Of a stretch of DNA of 64,000 nt, positions 1 through 9,259 are shown one piece after another. The notes beneath the pieces were generated by a model. That model saw only the letters and a list, made by a program, of their open reading frames with translations, searched no databases and was not told the DNA's origin. The position numbers and the translations under genes are program-made. Numbering within the stretch: position 1 is the first letter of the stretch; each line of letters opens with the position of its first letter. Source of the stretch: JALEFZ01 sp039817415 (GTDB lineage: Bacteria > Bacteroidota > Bacteroidia > J057); assembly GCA_039817415.1 (NCBI GenBank), contig JBCBVV010000008.1:117741-181740 (forward strand). The letters are read 5' to 3'.

Positions 1-202
1 GTTCTGGCATACGTAGTATACTGATATATGATTCTGATGCAAAGTTCTAATTTTTATTGAAAGTTTAAAAATAAAAAGAACCACATTACATTTCTGGTAT
101 ACGTTAGCCTTCCTAGTAGGTTATGATGGAATCATATATATTCGTTTTATCCATACAGCCCCAATAAACGCGATTCTGACAGGTTACAAATCCCAAGCTG
201 TT

Positions 203-3200
203 ATGCATTACACAAACCAAACGCAACATGCTCTTTTCTTTCGACTGATCCTATTTCTTTTTCTTACACTAGGAATCAGTTCACCATTTTATGCTCAACA
301 AGGAAAATACAAGGCATTTTTTGATGAGGCTTATACAAAATTTCCCTCAGTTCCTCAGGGCTTACTAGAGGCCGTTGCCTATACGAATTCTCGACTAACC
401 CATCTCGATGGAACACCAAGTTGTCAAGGTCTACCTACCTATTTTGGGGTAATGGGGCTAGTAGAGAATGGGCAAGATTATTTTAAGAATAGCTTGATTA
501 CCGTTTCTGAACTATCAGGCTATAGCATCGAAGAAATTAAGAAAGACCCTCGAATCAATATTCTGGCCTATGCTTCGGCTTATTCCAAGCTACAAGGAAA
601 TTACCGATTGATGAACAATAGGGTTGAGACCCATAAGGTCATTGTTGATGAGCTGAGTGAGCTACCTAATGAAGAAGAGCTACTAAATAAATATGCAAAT
701 GACCAGCATTTCTATGGGATCTTAAGGGAGATGCAGAACCCACACACCCAGACGGGACACAGGATGAGCCGAAATATTGATATACAGTCAGTATTTGGCC
801 CTAATAATTATCGCGTCCTCAATGCTAAAAAGGTGACGGTCTCTGAGCAAAGGGTATCTTCTGAAACGGGGGAGGAATTTCGAGTAACTGATGGGGCAGG
901 CTGTACTTCTGCCAGCCCTAATCCAGATTTTGAAGGGGCAGTTTGGAAAAAAGCCCATTCTAATAACTATGGTTCTCGAGGGAACAAAACAATCAAATAC
1001 ATCACCATACATACCATTCAAGGTTCCTATTCAAGTGCTATTTCATGGTTTAGGAACCGCGATGCAAGGGTATCAGCCCATTACATTATCCGTGCTTCGG
1101 ATGGGCAAGTAACCCAGATGGTGTGTGAAAAAGACCGTGCCTTCCACGTACGTACAGACAATGCGGAGGCAGTCGGGATTGAGCACGAAGGATTTGTTGA
1201 CGATGGGGCGGCTTGGTATACCCAGGCCATGTACCAGTCTTCGGCAGACCTTGTCAAAGATATTTGCGAGAGGAATAACATTGATCCCTTGAAAACCTTT
1301 ACTGGACCTGGGACCAAGGGTATCAACGAACTGAGCAATACCTGTTACCACGTCAAAGGTCATCAACACTTTAGAGGAAACTCACACGTTGATCCAGGAA
1401 AATATTGGGATTGGGAAAGGTATTATCGACTGATCAATGGGGCCGCTACTCCTAAGGTCTTTACCCGTAAAAATGGAGAAATTCTGGATACGGGTAAAAA
1501 GAATAACAATTACGGAAACATGGAGAGAAGGGCTTATGTGATCAAGCCCGCAGGTGCGACCTCTGTATCCCTTGAATTTCTCACCTTCAACCTTGAAGTG
1601 GGTTCAGACGGGACCAAGTTCGACTACATGGACATTTATGATGGAGAAAGCCCTAATGGTAGATTCTTGGGAAGATTCTCTGGTTCCAGAAAGCCTGCGA
1701 ATCTCATTGCGAATAGTGGAAAGTTTTACCTCGAGTTTAGGTCTGATTGTAGAACAACACGCTCAGGCTACCACATCAGATATAGATCTCAAACGACAAG
1801 TGATGCTTGTGGGGTACCCACAGATTTACTTGCTACAGAATTAACTCCCTTAAGTGCTAAGCTAACATGGAATGGAAGTGCAACTAGATATACACTTAAG
1901 ATTCGCCAGAATAATGAAAATGACTGGCAGGAATACAAAGTGAATGGCACCCAACAAGTAGTCAGTGGCCTCAATGCTAATGGCGTTTTCGAATGGCAGG
2001 TAAGGTCTGAATGTGGGAATGAAAGTTCTGGCTGGGTAGGAACATCTTTTCTTGCCCCCAATATCATTCGAAGCAGTGAAGCCCAAGTATATACTGTAAG
2101 AGCAAATTCAGGAAAGTTTTTAGATACAGGTGGCCGATTGGCTCAGTATAGCAACAAGGAAAAATATATTTATCGCATCATTCCTCCTAATGGTGGGAAA
2201 GTAGAATTAACCTTTACAAGCTTTGATACTGAAGCAAATGAGGACTTTCTGACCATTTATGATGGAACTGATATCGGTACAGCTACCAAGATGGGAACCT
2301 TTTCAGGCTCAAACAATCCTCCTACTCTTACCTCTACGGGTAACGGGATGAGTATTTTATTTGAGTCTGACCCTATGGTGATTGGACAAGGTTGGATCGC
2401 CACATGGAGGTCTATTGGGGGTTCTGTCGTGGTAACTCCTGATCCTACCCCTGATCCAGACCCCGTTGATCCTGCCCCTACTCCGGACCCTCCCGCAAAT
2501 GTAGCGATTGGGAGTTTTGATCCAGATTTATATTTGACGCGTTATCCTCCTGAAACCCGTCCCCAGTTAAAATCTACCTACAAAACTGACTTTAGCCTTT
2601 CATTTAAAGATCGGGACCGAAGTGGTAGAGGATTGGTAAATAGGTTTTATCTGGTCGCCCAGGATGGAAGCAAAGGAATGAAAGCCAATTCCAGAGCAGG
2701 CTTTCGATATGATAATTTCGACAAGGGACTTCCTACAGATTGGAAGATCGCAGATGGAACTTGGTTTGTCCAAGATGGGCGTTTGGTTCAGTCTGATGTG
2801 TCAGATGATAATACCAACATCTATGCTCCCTTATCCCAAACGGGAGATGCTACCTATATCTACAGCTGGCAATCAAAAATGATTGGGAATGGCTCCAACA
2901 TGCGTCATGGTTTCCACTTCTTTTGTAGTGAACCCGAAAAGGCAAATCGAGGAAATTCATACTTTATCTGGATTAGGAAAACGGACGAAGGTGCTAATGT
3001 TGAAATTTATAAGTCTGCCTTTAACGAATATGATCGTAAGGTTCAAAAGCCCTTTGACCTCAAAGACAACAAGGCTTACGACTTCAAAACTATTTACAAC
3101 CCTCAGAAGGGAAGGATAGAAGTTTATGTCAACAACCGATCAGTAGCTTCTTGGACAGATCCTTATCCCATACGTGCAGGAAAGGGAATCTCTCTACGAA

Positions 3201-4246
3201 CGGGAAATAGTGTTACGGTTTATGATAACCTTAGAGTTTACAAGAACAGAACGGATAAGGTGAGCATAAGCACAGGCAAGGCTGATAGCCCTATTAACAA
3301 GGATGGGAAGTTCTTGGTAGAGTCATTGGTAATCGATGGGTTTATTCACTGGTCTCAGCCTACCTTTGCCAATTCAACTTTTGGTTCCACGGCGACACCT
3401 GGAGATGGTGGAAATAATGGGTTGCCCGTTTACAATAGAGATTTTGAAGCTGCTTTAGAACAAGGAGGCGGAGACTTATTTGTGATGGCGAGTGATTATG
3501 ATGGTAAAAAATGGGGCGCAAATGGGAAGTTTGGTTTTGCCAGAGATGACTTCAGTAGAACTCAACTGACGGGTTGGAAATCCAAGGCAGGTAATTGGAA
3601 GATTGTCAACGGTGAATTGGATCAAGCAGATGCCAATCAAAGTAACAGCAATCTCTATTTGCCATTGACCCAGGACAACAAGCATAAATACCTCTATCAC
3701 TACAAAGTGAAGCTATTGGAGGACAAGGACAATGTGAGGTTTGGGATGCACTTCTTTGCCTCACAAGGAAGTGGGAAAAACAGAGGAAGTTCCTATATGG
3801 TTTGGTTTCGACACTATAAAGACGGAACAGATAGAGTCGAGATTTACCGTTCGGATGACAACAGCATGCCGGGGATAAATTTCATGAAGAATGTAAGCTT
3901 TAATTCTTTAGAGTTTAACGATATCAAGGTGGTGTATGACCCTTCGGTTGGGCAAATAACGGCTTACCTCAATAATCAGGAAGTAGTTTCGTGGAAAGAT
4001 CCAGGGAGAGCCCATCAATCTGGGAAATTCATCTCCCTAAGAACGGGTAATGCCAAGGCTGCTTTTGATGACATTCGTGTCTATCGTTCTGAGAAATCTA
4101 CTTCTATGGATATCACAGTAGGGCCAAATGATATGCTTCGACATACCACAAGCGGGGATGATCCCGTAGGAGAATTGCTGGGAATTAAGCTACAGTCCAA
4201 TGGGAAATGGGTTCCTATAAATACCCAGTCCTTCATTATTCGATAA
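203..4246 (+). CDS. Secreted multidomain N-acetylmuramoyl-L-alanine amidase with CUB, FN3-like and LamG-like domains
   Basis: A 1347-residue exported protein likely to cleave the amide bond between MurNAc and the peptide stem. A signal peptide ends near FYAQQ (about residue 32). Residues 35-165 resemble the helical lysozyme-like region that precedes amidase domains in other Bacteroidota. The Amidase_2 domain (about 255-410) shows the expected zinc ligands: H270 (ITIHTIQG), H387 (VKGHQHF) and D397 (SHVDPGK). Next come a CUB domain (420-530), an FN3-like domain (530-615), a second CUB (630-735), an Asp-Pro-rich linker (VTPDPTPDPDP), and two related LamG/concanavalin-like domains (about 780-1055 and 1095-1320), each ending in an ISLRTGN motif. 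The enzyme family is confident; the binding role of the C-terminal half is inferred. No T9SS sorting domain was recognised. The ATG at 203 gives the signal peptide directly. Confidence 0.88.
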   Translation: MHYTNQTQHALFFRLILFLFLTLGISSPFYAQQGKYKAFFDEAYTKFPSVPQGLLEAVAYTNSRLTHLDGTPSCQGLPTYFGVMGLVENGQDYFKNSLITVSELSGYSIEEIKKDPRINILAYASAYSKLQGNYRLMNNRVETHKVIVDELSELPNEEELLNKYANDQHFYGILREMQNPHTQTGHRMSRNIDIQSVFGPNNYRVLNAKKVTVSEQRVSSETGEEFRVTDGAGCTSASPNPDFEGAVWKKAHSNNYGSRGNKTIKYITIHTIQGSYSSAISWFRNRDARVSAHYIIRASDGQVTQMVCEKDRAFHVRTDNAEAVGIEHEGFVDDGAAWYTQAMYQSSADLVKDICERNNIDPLKTFTGPGTKGINELSNTCYHVKGHQHFRGNSHVDPGKYWDWERYYRLINGAATPKVFTRKNGEILDTGKKNNNYGNMERRAYVIKPAGATSVSLEFLTFNLEVGSDGTKFDYMDIYDGESPNGRFLGRFSGSRKPANLIANSGKFYLEFRSDCRTTRSGYHIRYRSQTTSDACGVPTDLLATELTPLSAKLTWNGSATRYTLKIRQNNENDWQEYKVNGTQQVVSGLNANGVFEWQVRSECGNESSGWVGTSFLAPNIIRSSEAQVYTVRANSGKFLDTGGRLAQYSNKEKYIYRIIPPNGGKVELTFTSFDTEANEDFLTIYDGTDIGTATKMGTFSGSNNPPTLTSTGNGMSILFESDPMVIGQGWIATWRSIGGSVVVTPDPTPDPDPVDPAPTPDPPANVAIGSFDPDLYLTRYPPETRPQLKSTYKTDFSLSFKDRDRSGRGLVNRFYLVAQDGSKGMKANSRAGFRYDNFDKGLPTDWKIADGTWFVQDGRLVQSDVSDDNTNIYAPLSQTGDATYIYSWQSKMIGNGSNMRHGFHFFCSEPEKANRGNSYFIWIRKTDEGANVEIYKSAFNEYDRKVQKPFDLKDNKAYDFKTIYNPQKGRIEVYVNNRSVASWTDPYPIRAGKGISLRTGNSVTVYDNLRVYKNRTDKVSISTGKADSPINKDGKFLVESLVIDGFIHWSQPTFANSTFGSTATPGDGGNNGLPVYNRDFEAALEQGGGDLFVMASDYDGKKWGANGKFGFARDDFSRTQLTGWKSKAGNWKIVNGELDQADANQSNSNLYLPLTQDNKHKYLYHYKVKLLEDKDNVRFGMHFFASQGSGKNRGSSYMVWFRHYKDGTDRVEIYRSDDNSMPGINFMKNVSFNSLEFNDIKVVYDPSVGQITAYLNNQEVVSWKDPGRAHQSGKFISLRTGNAKAAFDDIRVYRSEKSTSMDITVGPNDMLRHTTSGDDPVGELLGIKLQSNGKWVPINTQSFIIR

Positions 4247-4262
4247 AAGGTCTTAAATGATA

Positions 4263-4299
4263 AAAATGGGCCAGGAGTAGAATGCTTCTGGCCCATTTT
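4263..4299. terminator. Bidirectional hairpin terminator between convergent genes
   Basis: A perfect 12-bp inverted repeat (AAAATGGGCCAG / CTGGCCCATTTT) with a 13-nt loop lies between the amidase stop and the end of the convergent membrane-protein gene. The A/T-rich outer arms supply a short U tract in either direction. Confidence 0.85.
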
Positions 4300-4316
4300 C
4301 ATTGTTAATAGGCGTA

Positions 4317-5048
4317 CTATTGACCCAGTAATTCCAGAATGGCTGGAGCCATACCAATAAGGATGGCAAGTAAAGGGATGAAGAGGAGGGCAGCTTGCCA
4401 TTTTACCCTGACTGGCGCTTGATCATTCCTCCATATTCTGATCATGAAGTAGAAATAATATATAATCAATATACCTCCTAGAACATAAGTGAAGCTAGAG
4501 GACTCAAGGCTAAAATAGACCAAGGTTAGAATGAATCCGAGCATAGCCAGTCCAAACTGTATCCAATCCCTGGCTTTGGCCTTATAGGGGGTGATATCGC
4601 CAAATCCTTCCAGTAATTGTAGGATTTCTTCCCTTTTCTCAACCATGGTCGTGATGATGATATTGACCCTGTCTTTGTCTTTTAGGCTGCGAATATAGAT
4701 GTTTCCTCTTCGATCTTGGTGGATACCAGAGATTCCGAAGCGTTGGAGGGTAACATCTTTTAAGCCTGGATAAATTCGTTGAATTTGGTCCTCACCAATC
4801 TTGATTTCAAAACTCTCCCATTCTTTTTTGATTCTTCTCAGGGAAAAAAATAGGCCTAAGGCAGAATAGGCAGTAAAAAGCCCAGCTACGACTATCGCGA
4901 TAATAATACTTGTGTCAGAGTAATCGGCGCTTGCGAAAAAGGTGAAGAAAAAGAATACCATAAAGGCTACAAACATCATAAGCCTTCTTTTGATGTTTTT
5001 TTGCCTGTAATCATCCTTAAGGGCTGGGTCGAGTTTAAATGTTTTCAT
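4317..5048 (-). CDS. Hypothetical membrane protein with about five transmembrane segments
   Basis: A 243-residue protein with no recognised family. Two hydrophobic segments lie near the N terminus (about 24-41 and 47-70). A soluble region of roughly 90 residues follows (80-160, with charged stretches such as RRIKKEWESFEIK). Three further hydrophobic segments follow (about 163-182, 186-204, 219-240). The architecture resembles small PH-like membrane proteins in which a folded cytoplasmic domain sits between membrane pairs, but no diagnostic motif is visible. The ATG at 5048 follows a basic N terminus. The gene is tail-to-tail with the amidase and about 100 bp downstream of the PepX-like gene on the same strand; the terminator at 5098-5131 suggests separate transcription. 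Confidence 0.7.
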   Translation of the reverse strand: MKTFKLDPALKDDYRQKNIKRRLMMFVAFMVFFFFTFFASADYSDTSIIIAIVVAGLFTAYSALGLFFSLRRIKKEWESFEIKIGEDQIQRIYPGLKDVTLQRFGISGIHQDRRGNIYIRSLKDKDRVNIIITTMVEKREEILQLLEGFGDITPYKAKARDWIQFGLAMLGFILTLVYFSLESSSFTYVLGGILIIYYFYFMIRIWRNDQAPVRVKWQAALLFIPLLAILIGMAPAILELLGQ

Positions 5049-5097
5049 GGATCATTTTTTAGCTATACACATCAAAGGTAATTCATATGTAGGAATC

Positions 5098-5131
5098 AAA
5101 AAAAGGCCGAAGCTAATTGTTAACTCCGGCC
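5098..5131 (-). terminator. Rho-independent terminator of the PepX-like gene
   Basis: Read on the minus strand, GGCCGGAG and CTTCGGCC form an 8-bp stem with one mismatch around an 11-nt loop. Seven T residues follow (complement of A5098-5104). It lies just past the stop of the S15-type peptidase gene. Confidence 0.75.
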
Positions 5132-5148
5132 GATGGATGTCTATTTTT

Positions 5149-7002
5149 TTATTGATCAGATATGGCTTTGATGTATTGCTCTTTGCCTCCAACAATTGGG
5201 ATCAGCAGGCTAGTTCCTTCTAGGTCAATGGTCAATTCCGTTCCGGGATCTGGTCTAAGGGTATAATCTTTATCGCTCGAGAATATCATGAGGCCGATTC
5301 GTTGTCCTTTTCTGATGATCTGGTCATCTGGCTCAAGATTGAAGGTAACTTCATAGAATTTCCCTTCTTTTAGGGGCTTACTTTTTCTAAGCGATTTGTA
5401 ATTTTGGATATCGGCCCAGCCTCGGGTAATGACATTATCGGTGGGCAGGGTGTACCTGCTTTCAATCCATGGAAGGGATACTAACCAGACCGAGAGATTG
5501 GCTGCTTTTTTATTGCTGGCAACCTTGATGGTTACAGAAGGTGTACCCGAAATGTGAAGGTCTTGGTTTAACACTTCACTGGTGTACATTAATCTATGGT
5601 TGGTGTATTCTGCGTCTGCCAAGGCCGCTCCATCAAAAGAAAAGTTATCTACAACTGTCTCCTTACCTTGAGAATCGTCTGCTGAGGTATTGAGTTTGCC
5701 GTGTGCAGGAGCACCACCAGCTAGATATAGCTTAACCGAACTGGCTTCGGGATGAGGATAGGCATCATAGGGAGTTGGTTTATCTCGTGGATCACCTTCT
5801 CTGACTATCCAGGATTGGGCATCCTTTTCTACCCCATTCTCCACTCCGTGTAGGTAGCGCGTAAACCAGCGATTCATCATGCTAAGGGGTGGTTCGCCCC
5901 CATGTCCAAACTGATGCCAGTAAATTTGAGTGGGTATGCCTTTCTTTTTGACAGCTTGATAGATGCGATTGGTATGGTCAGGCATCACATTCCAGTCGTT
6001 GAATCCATGGGCGAAAAGGGTAGCTGCCTTGTATTTGTCTAGTTTGTTGAGATAATCTCGGCCTTCCCAAAAGTCATTGTAGTCACCTGTGATTCTGTCC
6101 ATTCCTTCCTTCATCTCTTTGTCACGGACATTGGCATCTCCATAGGGGCGCTTCTCTTCGGGACCTGAGTGAATAAAATCATACAAGACATCAACGTCTT
6201 CTCCCAAATAGCCTCCAGGACTTCTGACAAGGCCATTTGCCCTGTAATAATGGTAATAGGATGTATTAGGAGAAACGGGAATGATAGCCTCTAAGCCTTC
6301 TACACCAGTGGTAGCTGCTGCAATAGGCAAGGTTCCATTGTAGGAGGTCCCTGTCATACCCACTTTTCCGGTTGACCAATATGCTTTGACTTCTTCCTGT
6401 CCATCCACGGAAGTATATCCCATCGTTCTTCCACACAACCAATCAATGACTGCTTTTGGGGCAAGGGATTCATTATCACCACCAACGGTTGGTACACCTT
6501 CAGAAAGGCCTGTCCCTGGGGAAGAGGAATGAACCACGACAAATCCTCTTGGTACCCACGTTTGAGTCATCCTTTTAGAGATGATGGGGCGCTCTCCTCT
6601 TCTTTTAATAGGGGAAGGGTGAGATCTCTTGGGAGGTTGTTCTCCGATTTCATGTCGAACATTCCAAAAAGTACCAGGTTGATTACCAGAAACGCCAGCA
6701 AAATAGGGGCTTGTATTGTAGATGACGGGTAATTTAAGTCCCTCCGTTTCAGTTTGCATAGGGCGAAATACATCTACATGCATCCTATCGAGTTTGCCGT
6801 CTCCGTCGGTATCGAATTCAGTTTCTACCCAAAGGTCATGAATAATCCATTCAGCAGGATCGCTAAAGGCCTCAACGATCTGAGCCTCTCCATTTTCAAA
6901 AATGGGTTGAGCCTTTGTGGAGGTGGAATCCTGTCCGAATGAGAAAGGGACAAAAAGAAAGAGACAAGCAATGAGGCTTGCCAATTGATGAGGAAATTTC
7001 AT
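5149..7002 (-). CDS. Exported X-Pro dipeptidyl-peptidase / CocE-type serine hydrolase (S15 family)
   Basis: A 617-residue serine hydrolase with a signal peptide ending near PFSFGQ. The N-terminal two thirds is the S15 alpha/beta-hydrolase domain (about 50-400). It contains the nucleophile motif GTSYNG with S220, a candidate acid D336 in HGFNDWNV, and the base H367 in QFGHGG. The rest (about 410-617) fits the jelly-roll PepX_C domain and has the typical late motif GQRIGLMIFSSD. The family includes X-Pro dipeptidyl peptidases, cocaine esterase and glutaryl acylases, so the substrate cannot be assigned from sequence. Length and order of domains are normal. It probably acts in the periplasm or outside the cell on peptides. 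A terminator follows at 5098-5131. Confidence 0.87.
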   Translation of the reverse strand: MKFPHQLASLIACLFLFVPFSFGQDSTSTKAQPIFENGEAQIVEAFSDPAEWIIHDLWVETEFDTDGDGKLDRMHVDVFRPMQTETEGLKLPVIYNTSPYFAGVSGNQPGTFWNVRHEIGEQPPKRSHPSPIKRRGERPIISKRMTQTWVPRGFVVVHSSSPGTGLSEGVPTVGGDNESLAPKAVIDWLCGRTMGYTSVDGQEEVKAYWSTGKVGMTGTSYNGTLPIAAATTGVEGLEAIIPVSPNTSYYHYYRANGLVRSPGGYLGEDVDVLYDFIHSGPEEKRPYGDANVRDKEMKEGMDRITGDYNDFWEGRDYLNKLDKYKAATLFAHGFNDWNVMPDHTNRIYQAVKKKGIPTQIYWHQFGHGGEPPLSMMNRWFTRYLHGVENGVEKDAQSWIVREGDPRDKPTPYDAYPHPEASSVKLYLAGGAPAHGKLNTSADDSQGKETVVDNFSFDGAALADAEYTNHRLMYTSEVLNQDLHISGTPSVTIKVASNKKAANLSVWLVSLPWIESRYTLPTDNVITRGWADIQNYKSLRKSKPLKEGKFYEVTFNLEPDDQIIRKGQRIGLMIFSSDKDYTLRPDPGTELTIDLEGTSLLIPIVGGKEQYIKAISDQ

Positions 7003-7052
7003 AAATCAGTATAGTTTTTGGTTGAGCAAGTCTAGTCCAAGATAATCATATC

Positions 7053-7901
7053 CTAGAAAATCCTTGGATCTCCATCAAACTCCTGATGTTTCGTTAGTCT
7101 TGTTCGCTCTCTCGTTTTCATGTCATAGGAATAAATATCCCAGTTGTTGTCCTGACGGCTCCCATAGTAAATTCTTTCTCCATCGAGCGACCATCTAGCT
7201 ATCAAGTCAAAACCTTCATGCTGACTTAGGTTCATGACTTTTCCACTCTCGAGGTGCTGTAAAACGATTTCTGCATTTTGGTTAAAGCGGTCAGAGCAGA
7301 ACACCAAATATTTACCATCGGGTGAAAGGTCCGCCCTTTGATCATTGGCAGGATGATGGGTCAAATTCTCCATCCTTTTAGAATTCAGATTCATCAAGTA
7401 AATGTCCTGATTGCCTTGTTGAGATAGTGTTAGGAGGATACCCTTTCCATCTCTTGTCCAAATGGGATAGTTACATTCGCCTTCGATATGGTCTGTCAAA
7501 TTGATAGGTTGATCTCCATTGGTTACGAAGATATTACCATGACACATGTAGAGCTCTTGGCCTGTATGGGGATTGTAAAGGGCATTTTTATCATCCAGGA
7601 TACAGCCTTTAGGATGTGGCAAAGATGTTTCTGTTTGGTTGTTGAGGTTTAGTTTTATTCGATGGATACCTGCTTCATTTTGTCTCAAGAAGCTAATCTC
7701 GTCTCGATTGATCCAACTTGGTGCCCATTCTTCTGCTTGGCTATGGGTGATGGCTTTAATTTCTTCGCCCTCTCCGTTCATCATGAAAATATCGGTATTC
7801 CCATTTCTCCCAGAGGAAAAAAGGATTCGTTCTTCATGTGATTCTCTACACGCCTGAAAAAGGAAGGCAGACAGGCATAGCAGAATAAGCCATCTTTTCA
7901 T
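7053..7901 (-). CDS. PD40/TolB-like beta-propeller lipoprotein
   Basis: A 282-residue lipoprotein from the ATG at 7901. An earlier in-frame start at 7955 would place 18 non-signal residues ahead of the membrane signal. The signal peptide MKRWLILLCLSAFLFQAC carries a lipobox with Cys18. The mature part consists of repeated PD40 (WD40-like) blades, with recurring motifs such as ILFSSGRNGNTDIFMMN, YLVFCSDRFNQNAEI and YYGSRQDNNWDIYSYD. These repeats are typical of TolB-like propellers that bind proteins or peptides at the outer membrane. There is no peptidase domain. It lies 51 bp after the start of the S15 hydrolase gene and on the same strand, so the two may be co-transcribed. The specific ligand is unknown. 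Confidence 0.83.
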   Translation of the reverse strand: MKRWLILLCLSAFLFQACRESHEERILFSSGRNGNTDIFMMNGEGEEIKAITHSQAEEWAPSWINRDEISFLRQNEAGIHRIKLNLNNQTETSLPHPKGCILDDKNALYNPHTGQELYMCHGNIFVTNGDQPINLTDHIEGECNYPIWTRDGKGILLTLSQQGNQDIYLMNLNSKRMENLTHHPANDQRADLSPDGKYLVFCSDRFNQNAEIVLQHLESGKVMNLSQHEGFDLIARWSLDGERIYYGSRQDNNWDIYSYDMKTRERTRLTKHQEFDGDPRIF

Positions 7902-8006
7902 GTTCAGTTCATTAAGGACGCTTATGAAAATTAGTAAGCCCGATTTTCCGCTCAAAAGAGGAACACTGGCGAAGGATGCTAATTCCTTCTCTTTGATGTG
8001 TCAATG

Positions 8007-8567
8007 TTAGAAATTTTCTAAAAGAGAAAGTTCAGGAAAATAAGTGACGAGTTCTTGAATATAAGTTCTCTTATAGATAGCGGGAACATGGTCCCAATTC
8101 AGATATCCGATCTTTTTATCATAAATGGTGGAGAATTTAATGGCAGGTCTCCCGTCTAATCCTAAGGGGAAATTATAGGTAGATCGTGCTTTCACTTCTT
8201 CCGAAGGAAAGCGGAGGGATTTTTCTCGATTTTTCAGGATGTTTTCGAAGGTAAATATGTACTGACCTTTTTCTAAGTGGATCGAGCTGAGTTGGTTGGT
8301 GCGATTGTTTTTCCATACCAAATAGATGTTGGATAGGATCGCCATTCCTATGCCAAGAGGAACCATCAGGATGGGTTTTTGGTAGGTATAGAAATCCATG
8401 ACCATCTCATGAAATGCGTCAGGTTCATCTGGAAGTAAAAGAGGCCCATAGATGATCAAAACTACCCCACCAATAAAGCCGAAGACAGACATGATGAGGT
8501 GCTCAAGAAGAATGTCTCCCAGAGAGCGTCGGCTTGAAGGTGCATGGAAGATGAGGTCTTTTTCCAT
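8007..8567 (-). CDS. Hypothetical protein with two transmembrane helices
   Basis: A 186-residue protein of unrecognised family, started at the ATG at 8567 rather than the adjacent TTG. Two hydrophobic segments (about 24-47 and 68-88) are followed by a soluble C-terminal domain of about 95 residues. That domain contains a Gly/Pro turn (FPLGLDGRPAIKF) and ends in an aromatic, acidic tail. The layout suggests a membrane-anchored cytoplasmic domain. It sits between the PD40 lipoprotein gene and another hypothetical gene on the same strand, about 50-100 bp from each. No function can be given. Confidence 0.68.
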   Translation of the reverse strand: MEKDLIFHAPSSRRSLGDILLEHLIMSVFGFIGGVVLIIYGPLLLPDEPDAFHEMVMDFYTYQKPILMVPLGIGMAILSNIYLVWKNNRTNQLSSIHLEKGQYIFTFENILKNREKSLRFPSEEVKARSTYNFPLGLDGRPAIKFSTIYDKKIGYLNWDHVPAIYKRTYIQELVTYFPELSLLENF

Positions 8568-8619
8568 CAATATGTCTTTAACATAATGACAGCTAAAAAT
8601 CTTATCTGGTTGAAAAGAA

Positions 8620-9201
8620 TTATTCCTTTTCTAGTGCTGTCAGTACATCCTCGAGTTCATCGTCAATGCTTTCCCTAACTTTTTCAGAGACAATTGTGTA
8701 AAGCTCTTCTTCTGCCAGCAGGATTAATTTATTTTTTATGGCTCTTCCTGACATCAGACCTATAAAAGTTGCTTTTCCACTGAAGGTGAAGTCTCCTGAG
8801 CTACTGGCGTTTAGAAGATAGGTATCTGCGAAAGCCGCCAATCCCCAGCTATAATCGTAGGTAATCTTAAAGGAAACGGGTTTCCAAAGGGGAAGGAAGC
8901 GAGCAAGTGAGACTTTTATTTTAGGTTTGAGGTAGATGGTAATCGGAAAAGCATCAGTATTTTTTTCTACCTCCAACATGGAGAAATAATTCCAACATAG
9001 GTCATATCCCATCTCTAGTAAATCGGGATCTTCCTCCTTTATGAATTCTTCCAACCAGGTAGTGTGAGATAGTCTGGATCTATATTCATCGTGAGTGTTG
9101 GTACTTAGGGTACTAGGTTCAGCTGTATTTCCATGAGGGATAAGCTCATTAACCAGATAGGCTAATGGGATAAGGATGAAAAGAATAACTCGACGGTTCA
9201 T
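8620..9201 (-). CDS. Hypothetical exported or membrane-anchored protein
   Basis: A 193-residue protein with a short N-terminal hydrophobic segment (RRVILFILIPLAYLVNEL) that could be a signal anchor. The remainder is soluble and mixed in secondary-structure propensity. It contains a possible beta-rich stretch (TIYLKPKIKVSLARFLPL) and an acidic helical C terminus (EKVRESIDDELEDVLTAL). No conserved catalytic motif or known family was recognised. It is on the same strand as its neighbours, 53 bp upstream of the two-helix protein gene and 58 bp downstream of the TPR gene. Confidence 0.68.
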   Translation of the reverse strand: MNRRVILFILIPLAYLVNELIPHGNTAEPSTLSTNTHDEYRSRLSHTTWLEEFIKEEDPDLLEMGYDLCWNYFSMLEVEKNTDAFPITIYLKPKIKVSLARFLPLWKPVSFKITYDYSWGLAAFADTYLLNASSSGDFTFSGKATFIGLMSGRAIKNKLILLAEEELYTIVSEKVRESIDDELEDVLTALEKE

Positions 9202-9259
9202 TTGGATCAGTATTGGTTCCTTATACTAGTCCTCTTCTATCCTAGGTGATCAAGCCTCT

